Below are positions 33,533 through 42,298 of a stretch of DNA of 64,000 nt, one piece after another (the first letter of the stretch is position 1; the number at the start of each line of letters is the position of its first letter). The stretch is from positions 62,001-126,000 of the forward strand of contig NZ_JAPEPB010000002.1 of the NCBI RefSeq assembly GCF_026340565.1, read 5' to 3'. The notes below the pieces were generated by a model. The model worked only from the letters and a program-made list of their open reading frames with translations, was not told the DNA's origin and did no database searches. The position numbers were made by a program, and so were the translations under genes. The DNA comes from Kitasatospora sp. NBC_01287. GTDB taxonomy: Bacteria; Actinomycetota; Actinomycetes; Streptomycetales; Streptomycetaceae.

Positions 33533-35197
33533 TCACGGCGCCAGGGGCAGGCGGACCGAGAGCTGGGCGCCGCGTCCGGAGTCCGGGGGCTCGGCGATCA
33601 CGGTGCCGCCCAGGGAGCGCGCGATGCCGCGGGCCAGGGCCAGGCCCAGGCCCGCGCCGCCGGTGCTCCGGGCGCGGGCGCTGTCCAGCCGCACGAAACG
33701 CTCGAAGACCCGCTGCCGGTCCGCGACGGGTATGCCGGGGCCGTCGTCCGCCACGGTCAGCACGGCCCAGCCGTCGGTGGTCCGCAGGGAGACGTCGACC
33801 TGGCTGGTCGCGTACCGGGCGGCGTTGTCCAGCAGGTTGCGCAGCACCCGGCCGACCAGCGGGTCACGGCCGGGCACCCGCGCCGCCTCCACTGTGCCCC
33901 GCCATTGCAGACCCGGGTCGGTGTGCCCCCGCTCGGCCAGCTGCTCCTCGACCAGGTCGTGCAGGTCGACGCTGTGCTGCGAGGCCTCGGCCGCCTCGTC
34001 CGTCCTGGCCAGCAGCAGCAGGTCCTCGGCCAGGTGCTGCAGCCGCTCCGTGCCGGCCAGCGCGTCCGCCACCACCACCGGCCAGTCGGCGCCCTGCGGC
34101 CCGGGCCGCAGCAGCGGCACCTCCAGGGTGGTGCGCAGCACGGCCAGCGGACTGCGCAGCTCGTGCGAGGCGTCCGCGACCAGCCGGCGCTGCTCCGCCA
34201 GCGCGTGCTCCAGCTTGTCGAGCGTCTCGTTGGTGGTGACCACCAGGCGGGCGATGCCGTCCCGCGACGGCAGCAGCGGCACCCGCTCGCCGAAGGCGCC
34301 GTTGCCGATCCGCGCCATCCGGCGGCGGATCGACTCCACCGGACGCAGTGCCAGGCCGGCGGTCAACCAGGTCGTCGCGGCCGCCAGGAGCGCCCCGCCG
34401 GGGAGCAGGGACCAGCAGAGCATCTCGGTGACCTGCGTCGTCGCCTGGTCGACCGTGCTCTCGTCGACCAGCACGTAGCCGGTGACCCGCTGGGCGGGGA
34501 GGCCGCTCTGCCCGGAGTAGCCGGCCAGCTCCGCACTGGTGAGGTCGCGCACGCTGGCGAACGTGAGGAAGTGGTACGTGCGGAGGGTGTCGGGCTTCAG
34601 GCCGATCGGGGCGTCCTGCATCCAGGTGGGCAGCCGGACCGGGGTCATCGGGAAGCCCCAGCTGGACACCATGTCGCGCGGGTCGGCCGGCGGGAAGAGC
34701 GCCGCCCACTGGTCGTCGGACCGCTGCGGGAGCGCGGCGAGCTCGCCGGCGCGGTGCAGCATCCGGCCGTCCTGCGACATCATCAGGTAATCGGCGCCCT
34801 GGTAGACCGGGGCGGGGGGCGCCGGGAGGTTCTCGCTGATGTTCTGCATCGCGCTGAAGGCCTGGTCCTGGGCTTTCAGCAGCAGTTCCTCGTGCAGCGA
34901 GTCGCGGACCCAGAGGGTGACCGTGCCGAAGCCGAGCAACCCCACCACCGCGCCGATCAGCGCGGCCCTGGTCCGCAGCGCCAGCCGCCGCCAGCCCGCC
35001 CGGGTCGGCCGCAGCACCCGCCGTCCGGCCCCCCGCAGCGCCCGCCCGCCGCCCGCGAGCGCGCCGACCCCGGCACGGGCGGGGCGGGCGGTACGGGTCA
35101 GGGCGGTACGGGTCAGGGCGGTACGGGTCAGGGCGGTACGGGTCAGGGCAGTGCGGGTCGGGACGGTGCGGCTGCGCGGCTGTTCTGGACTGGTCAC
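33533..35197 (-). CDS. Orphan two-component sensor histidine kinase
   Basis: A 554-residue membrane kinase starting at GTG 35197 (GGAG 8 nt upstream). The N-terminus contains five TALTR pentapeptides from a 15-bp repeat. Membrane segment 1 is LIGAVVGLLGFGTVTLW; an extracellular sensor of about 200 residues follows (QDGRMLHRAGELAAL); segment 2 is LPGGALLAAATTWLTAG. HAMP, HisKA (VADASHELRSPLAVL), and HATPase N (NLLDNAARYA), G1 (DDGPGIP) and G2 (GLGLALARGI) boxes follow. No response regulator adjoins it, which is unusual. The next upstream gene is a small membrane protein. Confidence 0.95.
   Translation of the reverse strand: MTSPEQPRSRTVPTRTALTRTALTRTALTRTALTRTARPARAGVGALAGGGRALRGAGRRVLRPTRAGWRRLALRTRAALIGAVVGLLGFGTVTLWVRDSLHEELLLKAQDQAFSAMQNISENLPAPPAPVYQGADYLMMSQDGRMLHRAGELAALPQRSDDQWAALFPPADPRDMVSSWGFPMTPVRLPTWMQDAPIGLKPDTLRTYHFLTFASVRDLTSAELAGYSGQSGLPAQRVTGYVLVDESTVDQATTQVTEMLCWSLLPGGALLAAATTWLTAGLALRPVESIRRRMARIGNGAFGERVPLLPSRDGIARLVVTTNETLDKLEHALAEQRRLVADASHELRSPLAVLRTTLEVPLLRPGPQGADWPVVVADALAGTERLQHLAEDLLLLARTDEAAEASQHSVDLHDLVEEQLAERGHTDPGLQWRGTVEAARVPGRDPLVGRVLRNLLDNAARYATSQVDVSLRTTDGWAVLTVADDGPGIPVADRQRVFERFVRLDSARARSTGGAGLGLALARGIARSLGGTVIAEPPDSGRGAQLSVRLPLAP
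35089..35163. repeat. 15-bp tandem repeat inside the histidine kinase gene
   Basis: Four near-exact GTACGGGTCAGGGCG units and a fifth diverged one encode TALTR repeats in the cytoplasmic N-terminus of the kinase. Copy number may vary by slippage without breaking the frame. Confidence 0.8.
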
Positions 35198-35340
35198 CGG
35201 GTCATTCTCCAGACCCCGGTGCCGGCCGCCGCAGGGCGGCTCCCCCGCGCGCCGCCAGCGTGGCCGTGGCGGCGCGCGAACACGGGTGCGGGCAGCCCGG
35301 ACCCTGAAGCGCGGCGGCACCGAGGAACTCGGCGGGCGGA

Positions 35341-35607
35341 TCACTCCCAACTGCGGCGGCCCACCGCGTAGCCGATGGCGAGGTAGAGGACGGCCGGCAG
35401 GCCGTAGTCGAGGAGGATCTGAGCGGACCGCTCGCCGGTGGAGAAGATGCCGCGCGCCCAGCCCGAAAGCCAGTCGGCGGCCTGCTGGAACCAGTGGACG
35501 ACCGGGGTGCCCGTGTTGGCGTGGGCGAGGTCCAGCAGGATCCACAGCACCAGGATGAACCCGGCTATGGCCGCGGCCGCCCGGATCAGGACGCTGAGCG
35601 TTCTCAC
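35341..35607 (-). CDS. Small two-helix membrane protein, 88 aa
   Basis: GTG 35607 has AAGGGAGC 6 nt upstream. Two membrane segments are clear: VLIRAAAAIAGFILVLWILL and YGLPAVLYLAIGYAVG, separated by an amphipathic part (HWFQQAADWLSGWARGIF). I recognise a conserved streptomycete small membrane protein type but no function. It ends 143 bp before the kinase start on the same strand, so the two may be cotranscribed. A 454-bp gap follows upstream to the divergent MFS gene, with GCGAG-type repeats and a short CGGGACC-TT-GGTCCCG hairpin (35875-35890). Confidence 0.85.
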   Translation of the reverse strand: MRTLSVLIRAAAAIAGFILVLWILLDLAHANTGTPVVHWFQQAADWLSGWARGIFSTGERSAQILLDYGLPAVLYLAIGYAVGRRSWE

Positions 35608-36061
35608 GAGGAGCTCCCTTCGGTGCCCGCGGACGGCAAGCCCGCGCGGGCGTTGACGGTTCGCGGGCCGCCCGCTCCCGGTCGGGCACGGCCGGGCGCC
35701 GCGAATCCGCTCCTGCCATCGGGTGCCCCGGGCGGCCGCGCGCATGCCTGGCCGTGCGGGAGCGTGCGGCAGCGGGCCGGCGGGCGGGCGGGCAGTGTCG
35801 CCAGGGCGAGCGAGGCTGAGGGCTCGCGAGGGCTCGCGAGGCAGAGGGTTAGCGAGGCGAAGGGCCGGGGCAGGCGGGACCTTGGTCCCGGAAGGTCGTG
35901 CCGTTCGGCCCCGCTCGCACCGCCCGGAACGCGGAAACAGTGGACGGTCGCCCGGATCGATCCCCGGCGACCGCGACGGCGCGCCTGTGCGCCGCCGTAC
36001 CCGTCCGACCTCGACAACCCGCGCCGCCACCCACCCGCGGCGGCGCTCGGAGGACCCGACC

Positions 36062-37444
36062 ATGTCCCGCACCATCGACAACGCGCCGTATACCGGCTTC
36101 CACCGGAGGCTGGCGCTCGCCTGCTCCGGCGGCCCCCTGCTCGACGGCTACATCCTCAGCATCGTCGGCGTGGCCCTGATCGGCATGCGCCCCGACCTCG
36201 GCCTGAGCACCGCGGCGGTGAGCCTGATCGGCGCCTCCGCACTGGTCGGCATGTTCGTCGGCGGCGCGCTCTTCGGCGTGCTGACCGACCGGATCGGCCG
36301 CGAGGTGATGTACACCGCCGACCTGCTCGTGATGGCCGTCTGCTCGGTGCTGTCGTTCTGGGTGGACGGCGTGTGGGCCCTGGCGCTGCTGCGCTTCGTG
36401 CTCGGGATGGCCGTCGCCGCGGACTACCCGATCGCCACCTCGCTGCTGGCCGAGTGGCTGCCGACCAAGCACCGCGGGCGCCTGCTGGGCAAGCAGATCA
36501 TCGCCTGGTACGCCGGCTCGGTCCTGGCGTACGTGGTCGGCTACCTCTTCCTCGAACTCGCCGGGCCCGGCAGCTGGCGCTGGATGCTGGCCAGCTCCAC
36601 GGCGCTCTGCGCGGTCTTCCTGGTGATCCGGCGCGGCTCCCCCGAATCGCCCCGCTGGCTGGCCGCCAACGGCCGGGTCGGCGAGGCGGTGGCCCTCGTG
36701 GAGAAGCACCTGGGCGTGCGGGTCGACGGGCGGGAACTGCTGCCGCGGCGCACGGACCAGGTACGGACCAGCCCGCTGCGCCAGTTGCTCGGCCCGCGCT
36801 ACCGGCGCCGGACCCTCTTCTGCGGGCTGTTCTTCTTCTGCCAGGTGGGACCGCTGTTCGCGATGCTGACCTTCGGTCCGCAGATCCTGAACTCCTTCGG
36901 CATGGGCGGCGGCAACCTCGTGGACACGCTCGGCACCGGCGTGATCAGCCTGGTCTTCCTGATCGGCTGCTACCCGGCGCTGCGGCTGATCGACACCAAG
37001 GGGCGCCGCCCGACCATCATCTGGTCCTTCGCCCTGATGATCATCCCGCTCACCCTGCTCGGCGTCTGGCCGACCGCCCCGGCCGTGATCGCGGTCCTGG
37101 CGCTCTGCGCGTACGCCTTCCTCTGCGGCGGGCCGAACGTGCTGGACTGGACGTATCCGAACGAGCTCTTCCCCACCGAGATCCGCGCGACCGCCGTGGG
37201 CCTTGCCACCTCGGTGAGCCGGATCGGCGCGGCGGTCGGCACGTATCTGCTGCCACTCTCGCTCACCGGCCTGGGCACCGGGCCGACCATGCTGATCGCC
37301 GCCGGGGTCACCGCGCTGGGGCTGGTGGTCTGCGTGCTCTGGGCCGAGGAGACCAGGGGCATGGCGCTGGGCACGACCACCGAGCCCCGGGCCGCCACCG
37401 CCGAGCCCCGGGCCACCGCCGCCGAGACGGCGCTGGTCCGCTGA
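36062..37444 (+). CDS. MFS transporter, sugar-porter family
   Basis: A 460-residue transporter with 12 predicted membrane segments. ATG 36062 has GGAGGA 8 nt upstream. Family signatures are present: GVLTDRIGREVMYTAD between segments 2 and 3, PESPRWLAANGR after segment 6, LIDTKGRRPTII between 8 and 9, and FPTEIRATAVGLATSVSRIG near segment 11. The C-terminal tail holds an Ala/Thr repeat (EPRAATAEPRATAAE). The sugar-porter family usually imports sugars, polyols or organic acids by proton symport; the substrate cannot be told. It stands alone with a terminator after it. Confidence 0.94.
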   Translation: MSRTIDNAPYTGFHRRLALACSGGPLLDGYILSIVGVALIGMRPDLGLSTAAVSLIGASALVGMFVGGALFGVLTDRIGREVMYTADLLVMAVCSVLSFWVDGVWALALLRFVLGMAVAADYPIATSLLAEWLPTKHRGRLLGKQIIAWYAGSVLAYVVGYLFLELAGPGSWRWMLASSTALCAVFLVIRRGSPESPRWLAANGRVGEAVALVEKHLGVRVDGRELLPRRTDQVRTSPLRQLLGPRYRRRTLFCGLFFFCQVGPLFAMLTFGPQILNSFGMGGGNLVDTLGTGVISLVFLIGCYPALRLIDTKGRRPTIIWSFALMIIPLTLLGVWPTAPAVIAVLALCAYAFLCGGPNVLDWTYPNELFPTEIRATAVGLATSVSRIGAAVGTYLLPLSLTGLGTGPTMLIAAGVTALGLVVCVLWAEETRGMALGTTTEPRAATAEPRATAAETALVR

Positions 37445-37460
37445 CCCGGACCACCTGAAG

Positions 37461-37505
37461 GGCGGCGGCCCGCACGGAGCACCTGCCTCCGCGCGGGCCG
37501 CCGCC
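37461..37505. terminator. Hairpin between the MFS gene and the P450 gene
   Basis: Perfect 13-bp arms GGCGGCGGCCCGC / GCGGGCCGCCGCC with a 19-nt loop, lying between two convergent stops (37444 and 37507). Confidence 0.75.
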
Positions 37506-37506
37506 G

Positions 37507-39051
37507 TCAGCGGCGGAACAGCCCGGCCAGCGTGCTCCACCAGCCGCGGCGCTGCCGGGGCACGGCGGCGGGCGCGAGGAGCGGCGCCTGGGCGGCGGGC
37601 GGCGCGGACGGCATGGGCGGCACGGGCAGACCGGGCAGACCGGGCGGGGCGGAAGCCGCGAGCACGGCGGGAGCGGCGGGCGCCGCACTGTCCGCCTCCG
37701 CCTCCGCCTGCGCGGTCCGCGCGGCGAAACTCACCGGAAGCTCGACCAGGTGCCGCGAGAGCCAGGGCGCCACCCAGGCCAACTCTTCCTCCTCAACGGC
37801 GAGTTGCAGGTCGGGCAGGCGGGTCAGCAGGATGTCGATGCCGGTCTCCGCGATGGCCCGGCCGATGTCCTGGCCGGGGCACTCGTGGGGGCCGCCGCCG
37901 AAGGAGAGGTGGGAGCGGTTGCCGTGCAGCGGCTTCGCCAGGTCGGGGCGGACGGCCGGGTCGGTGTTGCCGGCCGCCAGCCCGAGCAGCAGCATGTCGC
38001 CGGCCTTGATCCGCCGGCCGCCGAGCTCGGTGTCACCGGTGGCCCAGCGGCCCGCGACCAGCGACATCGGCGGGGAGTCCCAGAGGACCTGGTCCAGCGC
38101 GTCGGGCAGCGTCATGTGGCCGCCGGACAGGTGGGCGCGGAACCGGGGGTCGGTCAGGACGAGCTTCAGGGTGTCCGCGATCAGGTTGACGGTCGTCTCG
38201 TTCGCGGCGAGCAGCACCACCCGCAGGTGTTCCAGCACCTCGTCGTCGGTGAGCCCGGCGCCGTGCTGCATCAGCCAGGAGACCAGGTCGGCGCCGGGCG
38301 ACACCCGCTTGCGGTCCATCATCCGGCGCAGCGTCGCCACCACGTAGTCGTTGCTCGCGATCGCCGTCTCGGTGCCCTTCATCAGGTCGCGGGCGGCGTC
38401 GACCAGTTGGGGCCCGTACTCCTCGGGCATCCCGACCACCTGCGTCATCACGAGCATCGGCAGGCGTTCGGCGAACTGGGCCACCAGGTCGGCCCGGCCG
38501 GTCGGGCCGAACTCCTGGATCAGCTGGTCGGCGAAGCGGGTGACGTGGCGGCGGATCCCGCGCCGGTCGAAGCGGTTCAGGCTGTCGGTGACCGCTCCGC
38601 GCAGACGCTTGTGCTCCTCCCCGTCCGCGAAGACGCAGAGCGGCTGCCAGGCGATCACCGGCATGAGCGGGGAGTCGGCGGCGACCTTGCCCTGCTGGAA
38701 GGCCGACCAGCGGCGCGAGTCGCGGGAGAACCGGGAGGGGGTGCGCATGGCGGTCAGGTTCGCGCTGTGGCCGAGGATCAGCCAGGCCGGCAGGTCGCCG
38801 TGCAGCAGGACCGGCGCGACCTCGCCGTGCTCGGCGCGCAGCTTCTCGTACAGGCCCACCGGGTCGGCCTCGGCCTCCGGTCCGTAGAGGCGGCGCAGGC
38901 CGGCGGCGTCGAGACCGTGCGGGTCGAGGCCGGCTGCGTCGAGGCCGGTTGCGTCGAGCCCGGCACCTCCGAGGCCTTGTGTGTCGAGGCCGTGGGCCGG
39001 ACAACCGGGCGGCGGGGTGCGGGAGGTGTCGTCAGCGAACGGGGTGGTCAC
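37507..39051 (-). CDS. cvnE: Conservon cytochrome P450 (CYP157-like, lacks ExxR)
   Basis: A 514-residue P450. The heme loop FGGGPHECPGQDIGRAIAE keeps the axial Cys. The I-helix is VVLLAANETTVNLIADTL. The K-helix, where nearly all P450s have ExxR, reads DQVLW (320-324), as in the CYP157 family, whose members carry EQSLW-type motifs. The N-terminus has a GLDAA/GLDPH pentapeptide repeat, and an 80-residue Ala/Pro-rich tail follows the catalytic domain. It is the last gene of a cvn operon. The usual second P450 (CYP154) is absent. The substrate is unknown. Confidence 0.93.
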   Translation of the reverse strand: MTTPFADDTSRTPPPGCPAHGLDTQGLGGAGLDATGLDAAGLDPHGLDAAGLRRLYGPEAEADPVGLYEKLRAEHGEVAPVLLHGDLPAWLILGHSANLTAMRTPSRFSRDSRRWSAFQQGKVAADSPLMPVIAWQPLCVFADGEEHKRLRGAVTDSLNRFDRRGIRRHVTRFADQLIQEFGPTGRADLVAQFAERLPMLVMTQVVGMPEEYGPQLVDAARDLMKGTETAIASNDYVVATLRRMMDRKRVSPGADLVSWLMQHGAGLTDDEVLEHLRVVLLAANETTVNLIADTLKLVLTDPRFRAHLSGGHMTLPDALDQVLWDSPPMSLVAGRWATGDTELGGRRIKAGDMLLLGLAAGNTDPAVRPDLAKPLHGNRSHLSFGGGPHECPGQDIGRAIAETGIDILLTRLPDLQLAVEEEELAWVAPWLSRHLVELPVSFAARTAQAEAEADSAAPAAPAVLAASAPPGLPGLPVPPMPSAPPAAQAPLLAPAAVPRQRRGWWSTLAGLFRR

Positions 39052-39132
39052 GGTGTCTCCGGGGTCGGCGCGATGCGGTCATCGAGGGGAGGCCGTCGGG
39101 AACGGCCGTCGGGAACGGTCGACGGGGCGCGG

Positions 39133-39750
39133 TCACGGCGCGGGCGGGGCCGAGAGGTCGTACAGGTAGCGCATCAGGGCCATCAGGACGTCCCGGCCGG
39201 ACTCCCGGGCCCTGGCGTCGCAGGCGACGATCGGCACCTGCGGGGGCAGGTCCAGGGCGGTCCGCAGCTCCTCGATCGGGTAGGCGGGGGACTCGGGGAA
39301 GCTGTTGACGGCGACGACGAACGGCACGCCGCGGTCCTCCAGCCGCCCGATCACCTCGAAGCTGACCTCCAGCCGGCGGGTGTCGACCAGCACGACCGCG
39401 CCGAGCGCTCCCTCGAACAGGCCGTTCCACAGGAACCAGAACCGCTCCTGGCCCGGGGTCCCGAAGACGTACAGCACCAGTTCGTCGCTGATGCTGATCC
39501 GGCCGAAGTCCATCGCGACCGTGGTGGAGGTCTTGCGCTCGACCCCGGCGAGGTCGTCGACGCCCGCGCCGGCCTGGGTCATCGTCTCCTCGGTGGTCAG
39601 CGGGCGGATCTCGCTCACCGAGCCGACCAGGGTCGTCTTGCCGACGCCGAAGCCGCCCACGATCACCACCTTGACCGCCATCGCGGCCGAATCCGGCAGC
39701 AGGTCCGCGCGGCTGGGTCCCAGCACGGTCTCAGAGTCGCTGGAGTCCAT
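39133..39750 (-). CDS. cvnD: Conservon Ras-like GTPase
   Basis: A 205-residue small GTPase. G1 is GGFGVGKTTL, G3 the variant FGTPGQERF (DxxG replaced by GTPGQ context), and a G4-like NSFPES replaces NKxD, as in MglA/CvnD proteins. The start overlaps the DUF742 gene by 20 bp. In studied conservons the GTPase interacts with the roadblock and DUF742 proteins at the membrane kinase, in a G-protein-like system. The call comes from domain content and gene order. Confidence 0.95.
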   Translation of the reverse strand: MDSSDSETVLGPSRADLLPDSAAMAVKVVIVGGFGVGKTTLVGSVSEIRPLTTEETMTQAGAGVDDLAGVERKTSTTVAMDFGRISISDELVLYVFGTPGQERFWFLWNGLFEGALGAVVLVDTRRLEVSFEVIGRLEDRGVPFVVAVNSFPESPAYPIEELRTALDLPPQVPIVACDARARESGRDVLMALMRYLYDLSAPPAP

Positions 39751-40093
39751 GGATCACCGCCTCCAAGAGGGCGCGCTCGGGCAGGACGGCCGCCGGGACG
39801 GCGGCGCGGGCCTCGATCCGCCCCTCGGCGAGGAGGTCCGCCAGCAGCACGGTGACCACGCTGGCCGGCAGCCGCAGGTAGGCGGAGACCTCCGCCACCG
39901 AGAGCGGCGAACCGCAGATGCGCAGGATCGCCGCCTGCTCGGGCTGCATGGTCGGCGTCGGCTCGGCGCGCGAGACGATCAGGGTGACCAGGTCGAAGGC
40001 GGTCGGCCCGGCCAGGCCGCTGCGGCCGCGCGTGATCACGTAGAGCCGCGCGGGGCCGCCCGCGACCCGGTCCTCCTGGTCGGCTGCGCTCAT
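39731..40093 (-). CDS. cvnC: Conservon DUF742 protein
   Basis: A 120-residue winged-helix-like protein. Features are ARLYVITRGRSGLAGPTAFD, LIVSRAEPTPTMQPEQAAIL and LSVAEVSAYLRLPASVVTVL. ATG 40093 overlaps the stop of a small upstream ORF as ATGA. An in-frame extension toward cvnB is possible but would add a low-complexity SSGQ/SSGP repeat. It lies between the roadblock and GTPase genes in canonical order. Confidence 0.92.
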   Translation of the reverse strand: MSAADQEDRVAGGPARLYVITRGRSGLAGPTAFDLVTLIVSRAEPTPTMQPEQAAILRICGSPLSVAEVSAYLRLPASVVTVLLADLLAEGRIEARAAVPAAVLPERALLEAVIHGLQRL

Positions 40094-40266
40094 CCGGCCG
40101 CCTCTTCCCCGACCGCTGCTTCCCGGTCCGCTGCTTCCCTGGCCGCTGCTTTCCTGGCCGCTGCTTCCCCAACTGCCTCGCGCCCGGCTGCCCCTTGCTC
40201 GGCCGCCCGTCGCTCGGCTGCCACCTGCTCGGCCAACAGCCCGGGGCGGCCCCGGCGCTCGCTCAC
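40090..40266 (-). CDS. Small Ala/Glu-rich ORF nested between cvnB and cvnC
   Basis: Fifty-eight codons from GTG 40266, which overlaps the cvnB stop as GTGA, to TGA 40090, which overlaps the cvnC start as ATGA. The product (ERRGRPGLLAEQVAAERRAA, then AREAA-type pentapeptides from a 15-bp repeat) is charged and predicted to be one long helix or coiled coil. Both four-base overlaps are the signature of translational coupling. The canonical conservon has no gene here. Alternatively the region is an N-terminal extension of cvnC in the other frame. Confidence 0.5.
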   Translation of the reverse strand: MSERRGRPGLLAEQVAAERRAAEQGAAGREAVGEAAARKAAAREAADREAAVGEEAAG

Positions 40267-40670
40267 GCGACCTGCTCGCCGCTGCGCGGAGGCGTGCTGA
40301 GGTGTTCACCGATCCGCGCGACCAGGTCGCGCATCCGCTGGCCCATCAGCCCGGCGTCCACCCCCTCGTCGGCCAGCACCGCGAGGTAGGCCCGGGCGCC
40401 GGCCGCCATCAGGTAGAAGAAGCCGCCGCTCATCTCGATCACCACCAGCCGCATCCGGCCGTCGCCGTGCGGGAACTCCTGTCCCACCGCACCGGCCAGG
40501 CTCTGCAGGCCGGCGCAGGCGGCGGCCAGGCGGTCGGCGGTGTCGGCGTCGGTGCCGTGCTGGGCCATCCGCAGGCCGTCGGCGGAGAGGACGATGACAT
40601 GGCGGGCGTACGGGACGCCGTCCGCCAGCTCCTTGAGCATCCAGTCCATGTTGGTCCGCTGCTGAATCAC
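40263..40670 (-). CDS. cvnB: Conservon roadblock/LC7 domain protein
   Basis: A 135-residue protein: MDWMLKELADGVPYARHVIV, LSADGLRMAQHGTDADTADR, then VIEMSGGFFYLMAAGARAYL and LVARIGEHLSTPPRSGEQ. This is the roadblock/LC7 fold found beside MglA-type GTPases, where it acts as a regulator. The GTG start overlaps the cvnA stop as GTGA (4 bp). Second gene in the operon. Confidence 0.95.
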   Translation of the reverse strand: MIQQRTNMDWMLKELADGVPYARHVIVLSADGLRMAQHGTDADTADRLAAACAGLQSLAGAVGQEFPHGDGRMRLVVIEMSGGFFYLMAAGARAYLAVLADEGVDAGLMGQRMRDLVARIGEHLSTPPRSGEQVA

Positions 40671-42298
40671 TGCTCGCCCTTCCCTGACGACTCTTCGGTG
40701 GTGTCGCCGCCCGCGCCGGCGGACGGCGTGCGGCCGTTCACCCCGTCGGTGAACGCGGTCAGCCAGATACCGGGCTGGACCGGCGCCTGGGCCGGCGCCT
40801 GGGCCGGCTCGGCGGCCTTCGCGGCCGCGGGGGCGCCCGTCCGCAGGGGCGCGGCATGGCGGCGGCGCTGCGGCAGGCCGTTGGGGGTCCGCTCGGTCAC
40901 CAGCGGGATCCCGCCCTCGTCCCGGCCCGGCCCCGAGAGGCCCGTCGGGGCGGAGCCGGCGGCGGACGCGAGGGAGGACCCCCCGAACGAACCGCCGAAC
41001 GAACCGCCGAACGAACCGCTGGACGCCCCGGTGGCCGACCCGCCGAAGGACCCGAAGGACGCCCGCGTGGGGACGGCGGACACCGTCGCCGGCCCCCGCC
41101 GCGCGCTGTCCGTCGACCGGGGCCCGGAGGCGACGCCGATGCCGTGCGCCAGGCCGGTGGCGGGCACCGTGGTGATGTACTGCTGCGGCACGATCAGCAC
41201 GGCGCGCACGCCGCCGTAGGCGGAGGGTCGCAGCGAGACCTGGAACCCGTACGCCTGCGAGAGGCGGCCGACCACGGCGAGGCCGAGCCTGGGTGTCTCG
41301 CCGAGGTCGTTGAGGTCGATGCCGGCCTGCGCCTCCCGGAGCATCCGCTCGGCGCGGGCGCGGCCCTCCTCGCTGAGGCTGAGGCCGCCGTCCTCGATCT
41401 CGATCGCTATGCCGGTCTGCACCTCGACGGCGGTCAGGTGCACCAGGGTGTGCGGCGGCGAGTAGCGGGTGGCGTTGTCGAGGAGTTCGGCGAGGGCGTG
41501 GATGAGCGGCTCGACGGCGGGTCCGACCACGGCCACCTCGGAGACCGGGTGCAGCTCGACCCGCTGGTAGTCCAGGATCCGCGACATGCCGCCGCGCAGC
41601 ACGCTGTACAGCGGCACCGACCTGCTCCACTGCCGCCCCGGGCGGGCGCCGCCGAGGACCGCGATGCTGTCGGCGAGACGGCCGATCAGCGCGTTGCCGT
41701 GGTCCAGGCTCAACAGGTCGCCGAAGACGGCCGGATCGTTGCCGTGCCGGTCCTCCATCTCGCGCAGGTCCTGGGCCTGGCGGTGCACGATCGCCTGCAC
41801 GCGGCGGGCGATGTTGACGAAGGCCCGCTGGGCGGACTCGCGCATGCCCTCCTCGTTGTCGACGGCCTCCAGGACGGTGCGCAGCACGGCCAGCAGGGCC
41901 GCCTCGAACTCCGGTTCCACCAGCGCGTCGTGGGGCTCGTACGCCCTGAGCACGTCCTCGGTGGACTGGCCGCGCTGCAGCCGGGCGACCGCCTCGGGCA
42001 GCGCGATCCGCGCCAGTCGGACCGTCGCGGCCTCCTGCCGGGCCAGCCGGCGGCGCAGCTCGTTCTCCTGCTGGTCGCACCACACGCGCAGGGCCGCCAG
42101 CGCACGCCCCCGGCGCGCCGCCTCGGCGGCCACCGCCGCGGTGGCCACCACCCCGCACCAGGCGACTCCGGCGCGGGCACCGGTGGAGGCCACCGCCGAG
42201 GCGAGGACGGCGGCGGCCGCCGTCACGACCACCGGCAGGAGCCACCCGAGAACGGGAGCGGAGCCCCGGCCCGCGAGGGGCGTTCCAGCACGAAGCAT
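40667..42298 (-). CDS. cvnA: Conservon sensor histidine-kinase-like ATPase
   Basis: A 543-residue membrane protein starting ATG 42298 (GAGG 6 nt upstream; ATG 42304 possible). Two adjacent membrane segments at residues about 18-60 (VLGWLLPVVVTAAAAVLASA, AGVAWCGVVATAAVAAEAA) form a short hairpin with little outside. A long helical region follows, then the HATPase domain (ALAELLDNATRYSPP, EIEDGGLSLSEEGR, LGLAVVGRLSQAYGFQV). It lacks an obvious phospho-accepting His motif, as is usual for CvnA. The tail has GSFGGSFGG repeats and is Ala/Pro-rich. First gene of the operon. Confidence 0.94.
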   Translation of the reverse strand: MLRAGTPLAGRGSAPVLGWLLPVVVTAAAAVLASAVASTGARAGVAWCGVVATAAVAAEAARRGRALAALRVWCDQQENELRRRLARQEAATVRLARIALPEAVARLQRGQSTEDVLRAYEPHDALVEPEFEAALLAVLRTVLEAVDNEEGMRESAQRAFVNIARRVQAIVHRQAQDLREMEDRHGNDPAVFGDLLSLDHGNALIGRLADSIAVLGGARPGRQWSRSVPLYSVLRGGMSRILDYQRVELHPVSEVAVVGPAVEPLIHALAELLDNATRYSPPHTLVHLTAVEVQTGIAIEIEDGGLSLSEEGRARAERMLREAQAGIDLNDLGETPRLGLAVVGRLSQAYGFQVSLRPSAYGGVRAVLIVPQQYITTVPATGLAHGIGVASGPRSTDSARRGPATVSAVPTRASFGSFGGSATGASSGSFGGSFGGSFGGSSLASAAGSAPTGLSGPGRDEGGIPLVTERTPNGLPQRRRHAAPLRTGAPAAAKAAEPAQAPAQAPVQPGIWLTAFTDGVNGRTPSAGAGGDTTEESSGKGEQ

